A stretch of 12,919 nt of DNA from Sedimentisphaerales bacterium (GCA_030640865.1 DAOWIP010000497.1:1-12919); one strand, 5' to 3'; positions 1 to 7,644 are shown, counted from the first letter of the stretch. The notes: generated by a model not told the origin, from the sequence alone. Numbers and translations are program-made.

Positions 1-82
1 CAATATCTATACCTCTATCCGTTACAGCTTTTGATGCATCTATAGAATAAAGATGGTAACTGATCATATGAGGAGGACGGAG

Positions 83-121
83 AAAAAAAAAGAGCCTGCC
101 GAAGAACGGTCCGGCAGGCTC
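83..121 (-). terminator. Intrinsic terminator of the triple-repeat secreted protein gene
   Basis: A perfect 10-bp inverted repeat (GAGCCTGCCG at 92-101 with CGGCAGGCTC at 112-121) encloses a 10-base loop. Read on the minus strand it is followed at once by nine T (positions 91 down to 83). It starts 17 bases beyond the stop codon of the minus-strand gene ending at 139. The long GC-rich stem with a T run makes this a confident Rho-independent terminator. Positions 1-82 to its left show no gene that I can support. Confidence 0.9.
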
Positions 122-138
122 AATAGACTATGCTTCAT

Positions 139-1155
139 TTACCTTGTTCTGCGTCTTCTGAATTCACGGATAACCTTCGTACCTGTTACCTTCTGGCTAC
201 CTCTGGAAGTTTTTAACTCTCCGGTAAGCATCGACTCTTTCAGTTTTCCTTCAAAGCTCATTTCGAATTTCCGCTCACCGAATTCCAGAACGATCTTAAA
301 ACTTACCTTATCACCTTCAAGATTGACTTTCTTAATGGGAATGGACCCGTACATACCGCTCATGTCCGGGTTGACCTTCAGTCTCTGTTTACGACTGCCC
401 CGCTCGGATGTAACTTCAAGATTCCAGTTACCGATAAGGGAAGCACCAATCCGTTTTCCCTCGGCCGTAATCTCTCCCCTCTCAGACTTGATCACGCCGG
501 AAAGTGTATTCCGCTGGACGGTTCCTTCAAAGGTAGATTCCCGCTGACGATCCTGAATTTTACTTTTTCTTTTAAAGGTCAGTTTACGCTCTTTGTACAC
601 CACATCTGTAATCTCATGTTCGCCCCGTTGGCTCTGCCATTGGGCGGTAAGCTTACCTTTCTTGTCAGTCATGACGACGAGAGTTGCCGTGAATTCCCGC
701 TCGCCCCTCTTGAGTTTCATTTCCCAGCTCCCGACAGCCCTCGACATTCGTTCGCCGCGTTTGCCCTCGAGCTTATATCTCCCTCTATCGCTCGACAGGG
801 TTCCGGAAAGTTTTCCATCCTTGATCGTTCCCGTGAACTTCGACGTTGTGGATTGACCTTCACGATTTCGACTGACCCGTACGAAGCTGAGTTTACCTTC
901 TTCATACTTAACGTCTTTCAGTTCGCTAAGTCCCCTGAAACTTATCCAATGACCGATCTGTTTGCCCTCCCTGTCCCTGGAAAACGACAGAATTGAATCC
1001 ATCTGTCTTCCATCGAAATCGACTTTGACCTGCCAGTCGCCGTATAATCCCCGCCCACCCCTGCGAGAAGGCTGAGCCGACACCTGTGCCGCCAGTGCCA
1101 CTAAAACCACCAATGAAAAAAAACAAACTGTTCTGCGAAATACTTGATATCTCAT
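139..1155 (-). CDS. Secreted protein with three tandem ~90-residue beta-rich repeats, function unknown
   Basis: The product is 338 residues. I chose the ATG at 1155 because GGAGG lies 7 bases upstream; an in-frame ATG at 1179 would add eight residues and destroy this spacing. Residues 1-27 form a Sec signal peptide (basic n-region, hydrophobic core FFSLVVLVALAA, cleavage probably after VSA at 27). The mature part holds three homologous units starting at about residues 39 (GDW), 142 (GSW) and 242 (GNW). Each contains a G-x-W start, a 'KLxF' strand, an F-x-G-T/K segment, an 'LSG' or 'LTG' turn and an 'S-x-RG' turn, and ends near 'EGKR' or 'TGTK'. The pattern suggests antiparallel beta strands. 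The protein is very rich in Arg and Lys and ends in RRRRTR. No catalytic motif is seen and I do not recognise a named family. It is monocistronic, with its own terminator and a candidate promoter; an extracytoplasmic binding or structural role is inference. Confidence 0.85.
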   Translation of the reverse strand: MRYQVFRRTVCFFSLVVLVALAAQVSAQPSRRGGRGLYGDWQVKVDFDGRQMDSILSFSRDREGKQIGHWISFRGLSELKDVKYEEGKLSFVRVSRNREGQSTTSKFTGTIKDGKLSGTLSSDRGRYKLEGKRGERMSRAVGSWEMKLKRGEREFTATLVVMTDKKGKLTAQWQSQRGEHEITDVVYKERKLTFKRKSKIQDRQRESTFEGTVQRNTLSGVIKSERGEITAEGKRIGASLIGNWNLEVTSERGSRKQRLKVNPDMSGMYGSIPIKKVNLEGDKVSFKIVLEFGERKFEMSFEGKLKESMLTGELKTSRGSQKVTGTKVIREFRRRRTR

Positions 1156-1200
1156 TGTGCATCCTCCAAAAAAATCCAATATTAGCTACTCATCCTATAC

Positions 1201-1229
1201 TTACTACTTCATCGACTTTTAATTGTCAA
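1201..1229 (-). promoter_or_regulatory. Candidate sigma70 promoter of the triple-repeat protein gene
   Basis: On the minus strand a perfect -35 box TTGACA (1229-1224) is followed after 17 bases by TAGTAA (1206-1201), a poor -10 match. The -10 box ends 45 bases before the chosen ATG, giving a leader of about 40 bases. The -35 box and spacing are good; the -10 is weak, so the call is tentative. Confidence 0.4.
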
Positions 1230-1383
1230 CAAGAAATATATGATCCTGTATTTACTATATAGTGATGCCGCCGCTATAAAAGTCAAGATTTAATATTTTC
1301 AGCCTCGTTTTTTTGAGTAAAATCAGGAGTTTTGTTATGGTGTATGGAAGAGTAAGTGCTTTAGAAACAGCAGGTTACATAAA

Positions 1384-1457
1384 TGGGCGGTACGGGACTT
1401 GAACCTGTGACCTCCTGCTTGTAAGGCAGGCGCTCTAGCCAACTGAGCTAACCGCCC
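1384..1457 (-). tRNA. tRNA-Val (anticodon TAC)
   Basis: The minus strand folds into a complete 74-base cloverleaf. It has a 7-bp acceptor GGGCGGT/ACCGCCC, a D stem GCTC/GAGC, an anticodon stem CCTGC/GCAGG with loop CTTACAA (anticodon TAC, reading GUA and related Val codons), a 5-base variable loop and T loop TTCAAGT. The discriminator base is A and the 3' CCA is not encoded. The T stem ACAGG/CCCGT has an A-C mismatch at its middle pair. It lies between the triple-repeat protein gene and the unannotated stretch at 1458-1886. Confidence 0.95.
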
Positions 1458-1533
1458 CTTAAACTTGTAACCGTTACGAAAACCGCATATCTCCAGCATA
1501 CCATCGGGAGATTACATTAAGAACGTAATAAAA

Positions 1534-1552
1534 CACGGCCGATACGGCCGTG
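1534..1552 (-). terminator. Terminator-like GC-rich palindrome without an obvious upstream gene
   Basis: CACGGCCG and CGGCCGTG form an 8-bp perfect stem with a 3-base loop. On the minus strand it is followed by TTTTATTA, which resembles an intrinsic terminator; on the plus strand there is no T run. No supported minus-strand gene lies upstream of it within the window before 3501, so it may end antisense or spurious transcription ahead of the tRNA, or be a relic. Confidence 0.4.
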
Positions 1553-1685
1553 GCACATTATATCTCATTTTCCGTAACAGAAACTAAATTATCAAGAAGC
1601 AACACTCTATAAAAAAAGATGCCTCCTGTCAACATACATATCTATCCATTTTTAGAAAAATTAACAATTATTATTAAACAAGTCG

Positions 1686-1823
1686 ATGATATACCAAGCA
1701 TTGGAAACGAGCTTTGATGTAGGGAGCTTATCAAAACAGGCACCTTTTCGGGCTTTTAACGGTGTCATTGAGATTGGCGATATGCCCATTGGGTATGATT
1801 CTTCCCGGCAGGGCCAAGCATAA
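1686..1823 (+). CDS. Possible 45-residue small protein upstream of the HD-GYP gene
   Basis: An ATG at 1686 opens a 45-codon frame ending in TAA at 1821-1823, 63 bases before the HD-GYP start and on the same strand. Composition is protein-like, with segments such as NGVIEIGDMPIGYDSS, and no rare-codon cluster is apparent. No Shine-Dalgarno sequence precedes the ATG and I recognise no family. The opposite strand also has an open frame here, so chance is a real possibility. Confidence 0.25.
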   Translation: MIYQALETSFDVGSLSKQAPFRAFNGVIEIGDMPIGYDSSRQGQA

Positions 1824-1886
1824 AGCGTTATCCGCAAAATAGTTATGTGATGGCATATCGGGGAATTTCGATTGGGGCTGGTACAA

Positions 1887-3374
1887 ATGGATGACACTGA
1901 AGTAGAAATAGATATGAGCGAAACCGACCAGGAGAATATATCAGATAATAATTCTCTGGATTACAAATTGTGCCATCAGGCCGGTTATCTGCCTGTTCCG
2001 TTGCGGAGTGTGCCGCCGGAAGGTTTGGCTGATCTGGAAGTGTATCTTTTCAATGGCCGGTCCTACCATTTATATCGCAGTACTGATATTCATTTCGGTC
2101 AAAAGGATTATCAGCGGCTTATGGGTTCAGGGGTGGAATTTGTCTATGTATCGGTCAAGGATCATCAGGTATATTATCGGACCATCGAAGAGTCTATAGA
2201 AAAAATTGTTTCAGACGCCGATACACAACTGGAGCGGAAAACAGAGATTCTGTATTCCACGAGTATGGAACTGGCCAATCAGATACTGCTAAAGCCGCCG
2301 GGCCGGAATGAAATCGACCGAACGGCCAAAATGGCCCACGTAACCGTACAACTGATAATGCAGGATCAGAACGCTTTCAGTCGTCTGTTCGAGATTTCCA
2401 ATCACGACTTCTATACCGCCACCCACCTGGTGAATGTTTGTTCCTCGGCGATTTCCCTGGCCAATAAAATAGGACTGGGCGACCAGCAGGTTCTAAACAA
2501 ACTTGGCACCGGCGCAATGCTTCACGATATAGGCAAGATATTTATCCCCAGTGAACTGTTGAACGCGCCGGGAAAGCTGACTAATGCTCAGCATGCCCAA
2601 CTTCGGAGCCATGTCGAGCTTGGCCGTGCGCATTTATCAGAGGTTTCAGACCTGCCACCGGAAGCTATGGCCATAGTAGCCGAACACCATGAAAGAATGG
2701 ACGGTTCCGGTTATCCAAACGGGCTCAAAGGTGAGCAAATATCCGCCATGGGACGTTTGGGCGGTATTGTCGATACCTTTGACGCTATGACTTCCGTACG
2801 ACCTTATCGTGAGCATACATTTTCCGTAGAAGACGCTTTGCAACTCCTCGAAGATCAGGCCCAGGAAAAGTTCGATAAGGAAATTGTAAAGGCATTCAAT
2901 AAATTGATGCAGCAGGCTCTCAATGTGGACAATAACAACAGCAAAAAAATTGGCGAGACTTCGGTTCAACCGTCATCGCCCGATTTTAATTGGATAGAGA
3001 CGGATAATTACACCGGCAGAAGACATTTACGGTATCATTTTCGATTACGAGCCATGCTTAGAAAAATACAGCGGGTTAAAGATAATTTAAGGGTGGGGCC
3101 TGCTGAAAAAATCATTGTTCACAACATTTCCTGTTCCGGAATCGGATTGTTGAACCCAAAACCACTGAAGCTGAATGAGAATATTATGATTTCGATTGCC
3201 GGGAATGATTCCGAACAACAGACAAATCTTACCGCGGTTGTAATCCGTTGCGTTGACCACGCTGATGGATGGTTCACTATCGGCACCAAATTTCACCAAC
3301 AACAATCGGATTCCCTGATCGACAAAATCAGGAATATCACACCGGCAAGTGGTTTCTCCGCCGACATACGGTAA
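1887..3374 (+). CDS. HD-GYP domain c-di-GMP phosphodiesterase with C-terminal PilZ domain
   Basis: The protein is 495 residues from the ATG at 1887; a TTG at 1872 in the same frame would give 500, and both have only a GGGG run nearby as ribosome site. Residues 35-135 form an N-terminal alpha/beta region resembling the module that often precedes HD-GYP domains. The HD-GYP domain spans about 165-345: H180, the metal-binding HDIGK at 213-217, H242, and the diagnostic HHERMDGSGYP at 267-277. This family hydrolyses cyclic di-GMP to pGpG or GMP. Residues 377-480 form a PilZ domain with the RxxxR motif (R378-R382) and the NxSxxG motif (N413-S415-G418), which normally bind c-di-GMP. There is no signal peptide or membrane segment, so it should act in the cytoplasm. 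The PilZ domain probably senses the substrate and modulates the phosphodiesterase; that coupling is inference. It is convergent with the acyl-CoA ligase gene and appears monocistronic. Confidence 0.92.
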   Translation: MDDTEVEIDMSETDQENISDNNSLDYKLCHQAGYLPVPLRSVPPEGLADLEVYLFNGRSYHLYRSTDIHFGQKDYQRLMGSGVEFVYVSVKDHQVYYRTIEESIEKIVSDADTQLERKTEILYSTSMELANQILLKPPGRNEIDRTAKMAHVTVQLIMQDQNAFSRLFEISNHDFYTATHLVNVCSSAISLANKIGLGDQQVLNKLGTGAMLHDIGKIFIPSELLNAPGKLTNAQHAQLRSHVELGRAHLSEVSDLPPEAMAIVAEHHERMDGSGYPNGLKGEQISAMGRLGGIVDTFDAMTSVRPYREHTFSVEDALQLLEDQAQEKFDKEIVKAFNKLMQQALNVDNNNSKKIGETSVQPSSPDFNWIETDNYTGRRHLRYHFRLRAMLRKIQRVKDNLRVGPAEKIIVHNISCSGIGLLNPKPLKLNENIMISIAGNDSEQQTNLTAVVIRCVDHADGWFTIGTKFHQQQSDSLIDKIRNITPASGFSADIR

Positions 3375-3469
3375 AGCGTGAAGTTTTATCGTTGATGCAA
3401 CCGCCAAAAGTCCGAAAAACGCCGCAAAAACAACAGCAATACTCCAAAATCAAGAGGGCAAAGTACTTT

Positions 3470-3483
3470 TGACGCTGGCGTCA
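3470..3483. repeat. 14-bp perfect dyad, copy 1 of a repeated GACGC/GCGTC palindrome
   Basis: TGACGC-TG-GCGTCA is a perfect dyad in the 126-base gap between the convergent HD-GYP and acyl-CoA ligase genes. Thirteen of its 14 bases recur at 5839-5851. There is no T run on either side, so it does not look like a terminator; a protein-binding site or small repeat is possible. Confidence 0.4.
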
Positions 3484-3500
3484 TCGTTACGGTTACAATT

Positions 3501-5588
3501 TTATTTTATGGTAATCCGGGCATCGGCGGCGACAGGGTTGGTTCCGACTGGACCGACGATGAATGGGTTGATGTCCATTTCGACGATCTGAGGGAAATCG
3601 GTTACCAACTGGCTGATTCGCTGGAGTCCGTCGGCAATCGCATTGAGGTCAACTCCCGCCTGGCCACGTACACCCTTGAGCAGGGCGAATGAACGCGTTG
3701 ACTCGAGCATTTGTATGGCCTCATCGTGCGTAATCGGGGCCAAATGGAAGGTAACATCTTTCATAACTTCCACGAATATGCCACCCAACCCGAACATCAA
3801 CATCGGACCAAATTGGGGATCACGGGTCATCCCGATAATAACTTCCCGGCCCGGAGAGCACATTCTCTCCACATACACGCCTTCCAGGTGGGCGTCTGGT
3901 GCTCGTTGCCCGATTCGGAGCATCATCAGGTCGTAGGCGTCCCGGACGGCACCGGCACGAGGGAGGTTCAGCTTCACGCCTCCCATATCAGATTTGTGGA
4001 GGATGTCGGGCGAGGATATTTTCATAGCGACGGGGTAACCAATTCGTTCGGCAACCTCGATGGCATCCTCGGCGGAAACGGCTGGGCCGCCGGGTGGAAC
4101 GTTAAAAGTATAGGCACGTAGAATCTCTTTGGCTTTGCCCTCACCGATCTGATTAAGTTGCATACGAAGGTGCCGGGCAATGATACGCTCGACCTTGTGT
4201 CTATTTACAGGGAATCGGGTTACAATCCTCGGAGGACGATTCCGCCAGGCGGAATAACCGCACATAGCCTTTAAGGCAGCCACAGCCCGTTCAGGAGCGG
4301 GATAATCAGGTAGGTTGTGAGCCACGAGTTCATCTCTGCCGGGCATTACGTCTTCACCACCCATAAAGCAGGCCATTACGGGTTTTTTCCCTTGCAGACA
4401 TTTGGCAATGGCCCGGGCCGTTTCCGCGGGCAGGGTCATCGCCTGGGGTGTTAGAATAACAACAATGGCGTCAACACCATCATCTTCCTGGGCTGCATTG
4501 ACAGCCATTACATAGCGGTTCGGCTCAGCGTCGCCGAGCACATCAATGGGATTACCAACGCTGGCTGCATCAGGGAGCTTCTTTTTCAGAGCAGTGGCAA
4601 TACTATTCGATAGAATGGCGACCTGCATACCTGAATTTTCCACAGCGTCAGCCGCCATAATACCCGGCCCACCGGCGTTGGTAATAATGGCAACGCGATT
4701 TCCACGGGGCAGGGGCTGCATGGCGAAGGCGGTAGCATAATCAAAGAGTTCCTCGAACCCTTCAGCCCGAATCACACCGGCCCTGTGAAAAGCTGCTCCG
4801 TAAGCGATGTCGGCACCCGCCAGACTGCCGGTATGCGAAGAAGCAGCCTTTGTGCCGGCCTGGGTAGTGCCGGATTTCAGGATCATTACCGGCTTGACAG
4901 AAGAAGTGGCCTCGGCGACGCGAACAAATTCATCACCATCTATAATGCTCTCTAAATATCCCACGATAACATCTGTCTTTTCGTCCTCGGCAAAGACCCG
5001 GAGAAAATCGTTTTCATTCAGGTCAGCCTTGTTACCAATACTTACCATTTTGCCCATTCCAAGTTGCCGGGCGGCGAACCAGTCCAGAATAGCGGTTACC
5101 AGGGCGCCAGACTGAGATAAGACGGAGATATTTCCCGCCTTAGGCATTCTGGAAGCAAAAGAGGCGTTCAGCTTCGTGTGAGTATTAAGTAGCCCCAGGG
5201 AGTTAGGCCCCATCAGTCTTACACCATGAGCGGTACAATAGCGGGCGAGTTCATCTTCCAGCCGAGCGCCTTCCTTACCGACTTCTTTGAATCCGGCAGT
5301 AATGACTACGACAGCACCGGCCCCGGCGGCAATGCAGCTTTCGGTGGCGGCGCGGACAAATCTGGTGGGAATGGCGATTACCCCAAGGTCGATTTTTCCA
5401 GGGTAACTTTTCAGATCGGGGTAACATTTCAGGCCCAATATCTCGTCGGCAGAAGGATTTATCGGAACTATATCGCCCTCAAACCCAGACTTGACAAGAT
5501 TGCTAACTACCTCATGTCCCACTTTGCCGGGGCTTCGTGAGGCGCCGATGACCGCGATGGATTTCGGTGAAAACAGCGATTCAAGCAT
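3501..5588 (-). CDS. Acetate/acyl-CoA ligase (ADP-forming), fused alpha-beta form
   Basis: The 695-residue protein matches the fused ADP-forming acetyl-CoA synthetase (ACD) family, which converts acyl-CoA + ADP + Pi to acid + CoA + ATP, or the reverse, in the cytoplasm. The N-terminal CoA-binding Rossmann domain covers residues 5-130, with VIGASRSPGKVG at 13-24. Succinyl-CoA-ligase-like domains follow at about 150-290 and 295-450; the first has the phospho-histidine loop SSHTGSLAG (H252). The C-terminal ATP-grasp domain spans about 475-690 and includes the conserved HKSDMGGV (H531) and MDINP (671-675). Length is typical and there is no GNAT domain, so it is not a Pat-type protein acetyltransferase. 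The start ATG gives the canonical beginning; AAGGA lies a rather long 12 bases upstream. In anaerobic fermenters this enzyme gains ATP from acetyl-CoA; substrate range and direction here cannot be read from sequence. Confidence 0.92.
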   Translation of the reverse strand: MLESLFSPKSIAVIGASRSPGKVGHEVVSNLVKSGFEGDIVPINPSADEILGLKCYPDLKSYPGKIDLGVIAIPTRFVRAATESCIAAGAGAVVVITAGFKEVGKEGARLEDELARYCTAHGVRLMGPNSLGLLNTHTKLNASFASRMPKAGNISVLSQSGALVTAILDWFAARQLGMGKMVSIGNKADLNENDFLRVFAEDEKTDVIVGYLESIIDGDEFVRVAEATSSVKPVMILKSGTTQAGTKAASSHTGSLAGADIAYGAAFHRAGVIRAEGFEELFDYATAFAMQPLPRGNRVAIITNAGGPGIMAADAVENSGMQVAILSNSIATALKKKLPDAASVGNPIDVLGDAEPNRYVMAVNAAQEDDGVDAIVVILTPQAMTLPAETARAIAKCLQGKKPVMACFMGGEDVMPGRDELVAHNLPDYPAPERAVAALKAMCGYSAWRNRPPRIVTRFPVNRHKVERIIARHLRMQLNQIGEGKAKEILRAYTFNVPPGGPAVSAEDAIEVAERIGYPVAMKISSPDILHKSDMGGVKLNLPRAGAVRDAYDLMMLRIGQRAPDAHLEGVYVERMCSPGREVIIGMTRDPQFGPMLMFGLGGIFVEVMKDVTFHLAPITHDEAIQMLESTRSFALLKGVRGQAGVDLNAIADGLQRISQLVTDFPQIVEMDINPFIVGPVGTNPVAADARITIK

Positions 5589-5762
5589 GAGAATAATATT
5601 TCCTTAACTTCTTACTAATACGTATGTTATATCAACGCTTCGACCAGACTCTCTTTTGCCGCATCAGCGTGGGTGGTAGTTGAGTGATAATCTGATAAAT
5701 ATTCATAATGCAACAGATGTTTGGTTTTGGCAAGAGTTTTTTGCCGATGTTGCCATATGTCA

Positions 5763-5791
5763 TTGACAAAATGGATAAACTCTGGTATAAA
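5763..5791 (+). promoter_or_regulatory. Strong sigma70-type promoter of the coiled-coil lipoprotein gene
   Basis: TTGACA (5763-5768) and TATAAA (5786-5791) are separated by exactly 17 bases, and TG at 5783-5784 makes an extended -10. Transcription would begin near 5798, leaving a leader of about 75 bases that contains the second copy of the GACGC/GCGTC dyad. Confidence 0.8.
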
Positions 5792-5838
5792 TAAATGTGG
5801 TACTGGGGGTGGAGAAGGATCGAGACTTACCCGAAAGA

Positions 5839-5851
5839 GACGCTGGCGTCA
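5839..5851. repeat. Copy 2 of the GACGC/GCGTC palindrome, in the 5' leader of the lipoprotein gene
   Basis: GACGCTGGCGTCA is identical over 13 bases to 3471-3483. It lies about 40 bases downstream of the predicted transcription start and 22 bases before the start codon at 5874. An operator role is speculative, and a single 13-base match within this window is not statistically striking by itself. Confidence 0.35.
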
Positions 5852-5873
5852 AATAACACAGGAAAGTATTTTC

Positions 5874-7511
5874 ATGAGAAAGCTAATAATAAACAGCGGT
5901 TTTTTTATGTATCCGGCGGTTGTTGGAACATTGTTTGGCATAGCCCTTTTGGTCGCCGGCTGCGATGAGTCATCCCAGACTAAAGCTGAGAGACGCGCAT
6001 CTGAAAGCGTGAACGAAGCCCAGCGACTGATCTTGGCCAGCCAGGAACAGATGGCTTTAAGCGAGACCGAACTCGACAGGGCGGCCGATATCGAGCTGGG
6101 TTCGACCTCCCGATATACAAATATTGCCAATCAGGTAGTTAAACGTTATGAAAAACAGGCCGAGATCGAGGACCCCTGCAAGATTACGGACCGGATAGAA
6201 CAATTGAGCCGGCAATTCTCACCAGAGGGCGGTGTCGCATCCGTTCAGGAACTTTGTGGCAACCTGGCAAATATTACAGATGAACTGGTGGCCCAGCAGG
6301 AACGCAGAGAAGGGATAGCCTATGAAACTTTCGATAAACGGCTGAAGCAGGCGGAAGCGACCTTACAGGATGCCATTGCCTTCGCCGCCTCCGTTGGTCA
6401 TCAGTCTGCGAAGGTCTCACCGGAGCTTATGCTCGGCACCGTAAAACTTATGCGGGCCCGGCAGGTTTGGGGCAATCTGCAAAATCAGTCGCTACGGATT
6501 CAGTCTCTTCTTTTGTCGCTGGGTCAGTGGGCGGTGGCGATTGAAAGAGAGCTTTCGGTAACACATCAATTAAAGAGCTTTCGACCAACTGAAACTGTGG
6601 CTGAGCTTGAAGCGGAACGTACCTCCATCAGGGAGCGGTTGGACCTGGCTGAACGAAGTATTCAATATTTATTAAAAGAACAGTCTCAAGCCGAACAACA
6701 ATACACAAAGAACAGCCGGAAGGCCAAACAGATACATCAGAAATATCTCTCCCTGCTGGAGGAGTCAGAAAAGAAACTCAGCGGTCAACAGTATGAATTG
6801 AAGGAGCGGGCCTACAAAATACGCCTGGGCACCGATGAAGAACCAGGAGGAATCCATTATGAGGCCCAGACGGAATTGGCTCAAAATCATCTTGATTTGG
6901 TTACACGGCGTCTTGAGTATCAGCGGTCCTGCCGAGATCAAATGAATAAACACCTGGCAATCCTGGAAAACAGCATTCAACAGATAAGCACATCAGCATA
7001 CACGACGAGTGATATTGAAAACGGCCTGGAGCAGAGCGACAAGGCCAAGGCTCAAATGTTATCGAATATGATGGTACAATTAGAGAATATTACGAAAGAA
7101 CAGGATCAATATAACCAGCTTCTCGACAATACCAACGGTTTTTATAGTGAGGCTATTGACTTCTATACAAAAGCCGCCCGCGATGCCGGCGCCCGCTCCG
7201 ATACGGGTAAATACGCCAAAGACATAATGGGCAAGGTGATAGAACCGGAACTCGCTGATTTGTGGTTGGCGACAGCGTCACATCATAAGTTTGCCGCGGA
7301 TACCCTGGCCCTGATACAGGATATACCGGAGACCCGTGAAATGATTACCACTATGATCGAGCAGTGCCGGCAGAAGCACCAGGAAGCTCAAGGTAACGCG
7401 GACAAATATACCAAAGAAGAACCGAAAGAGGAGCAAAAGAGCGAACAGGAACAACCGCAGCTACAATCAGCGAAAGCAATACAACCATCAGAAGAAACCA
7501 CGCCGAAGTAG
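5874..7511 (+). CDS. Large coiled-coil lipoprotein, function unknown
   Basis: The 545-residue product starts at the ATG at 5874, which has AGGAAA 8 bases upstream and begins directly with a lipoprotein signal; the open frame extends further 5' but would bury that signal and cross the promoter. Residues 1-29 are the signal peptide, with lipobox LVAGC and lipidated Cys30, followed by Asp31. Asp at +2 retains lipoproteins in the inner membrane in enterobacteria; whether that rule holds here is unknown. Residues 35-320 and 330-420 are almost entirely charged, Gln- and Leu-rich helix with heptad character, predicted as coiled coils. Residues 425-505 look helical and more globular. The tail from about 510 is a disordered Glu/Lys/Gln/Pro stretch (EEPKEEQKSEQEQPQ). 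No catalytic motif is seen. It is probably a periplasm-facing scaffold or spacer protein; this is inference. Confidence 0.85.
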   Translation: MRKLIINSGFFMYPAVVGTLFGIALLVAGCDESSQTKAERRASESVNEAQRLILASQEQMALSETELDRAADIELGSTSRYTNIANQVVKRYEKQAEIEDPCKITDRIEQLSRQFSPEGGVASVQELCGNLANITDELVAQQERREGIAYETFDKRLKQAEATLQDAIAFAASVGHQSAKVSPELMLGTVKLMRARQVWGNLQNQSLRIQSLLLSLGQWAVAIERELSVTHQLKSFRPTETVAELEAERTSIRERLDLAERSIQYLLKEQSQAEQQYTKNSRKAKQIHQKYLSLLEESEKKLSGQQYELKERAYKIRLGTDEEPGGIHYEAQTELAQNHLDLVTRRLEYQRSCRDQMNKHLAILENSIQQISTSAYTTSDIENGLEQSDKAKAQMLSNMMVQLENITKEQDQYNQLLDNTNGFYSEAIDFYTKAARDAGARSDTGKYAKDIMGKVIEPELADLWLATASHHKFAADTLALIQDIPETREMITTMIEQCRQKHQEAQGNADKYTKEEPKEEQKSEQEQPQLQSAKAIQPSEETTPK

Positions 7512-7597
7512 CCCATTCGAGTCGGTAGGGGGGTAGTGGTTCGTTGAAATAATTATTCAGGGTTTGCCAAATGTTGGGTGGATGACTTATCGGGTGG

Positions 7598-7644
7598 CAT
7601 GCTTTACGCGTAGCTTATGCAAAGCATAAGCAAGCTTAAGCATG
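7598..7644. repeat. Compact nested-palindrome element between convergent genes
   Basis: An outer stem CATGCTT (7598-7604) / AAGCATG (7638-7644) encloses the palindrome TACGCGTA (7605-7612) and an inner hairpin GCTTATGC-AAA-GCATAAGC (7613-7631). The block is flanked by GGGTGGCA on both sides (7592-7599 and 7656-7663). There is no T run. It sits between the 3' ends of two convergent lipoprotein genes. The architecture resembles REP- or MITE-like intergenic repeats; copies elsewhere cannot be checked from this window. Confidence 0.55.

Larger units (their letters stand above)
1458..1886. other. 429-base stretch without an established gene
   Basis: This AT-rich gap separates the tRNA from the HD-GYP gene. 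It holds a GC-rich terminator-like palindrome (1534-1552), a possible 45-codon ORF (1686-1823), a TTTGAT/ATCAAA inverted repeat (1713-1718 with 1730-1735), a small hairpin ATGCCC-ATT-GGGTAT (1782-1796) and a weak sigma28-like box pair (1757-1783). It does not match any riboswitch class I know; I looked for c-di-GMP riboswitch core sequences because of the downstream gene and did not see them. Confidence 0.6.

Noticed and set aside
1384..1457. tRNA-Val as an integration site for a mobile element
   Set aside because: No integrase, no repeat of the tRNA 3' end and no change in gene content were found nearby.
1690..1880. c-di-GMP riboswitch in the HD-GYP leader
   Set aside because: The conserved core and tetraloop-receptor sequences of class I and class II c-di-GMP riboswitches are not seen.
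1661..1897. 78-codon minus-strand open frame in the gap before the HD-GYP gene
   Set aside because: Composition is not protein-like, there is no ribosome site, and its start overlaps the HD-GYP start; the only support is the terminator-like palindrome downstream.
3269..3472. 67-codon plus-strand frame at the 3' end of the HD-GYP gene
   Set aside because: Half of it overlaps the PilZ coding region in another frame, and the rest is a low-complexity basic stretch without a ribosome site.
3501..5588. Pat-type protein acetyltransferase (ACD-like domain plus GNAT)
   Set aside because: The protein ends with the ATP-grasp domain and has no GNAT domain; length fits the ADP-forming ligase.
5721..5873. 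N-terminal extension of the coiled-coil lipoprotein by 51 residues
   Set aside because: It would start upstream of a near-consensus promoter, bury a perfect lipoprotein signal, and lacks a ribosome site, whereas the ATG at 5874 has AGGAAA at good spacing.
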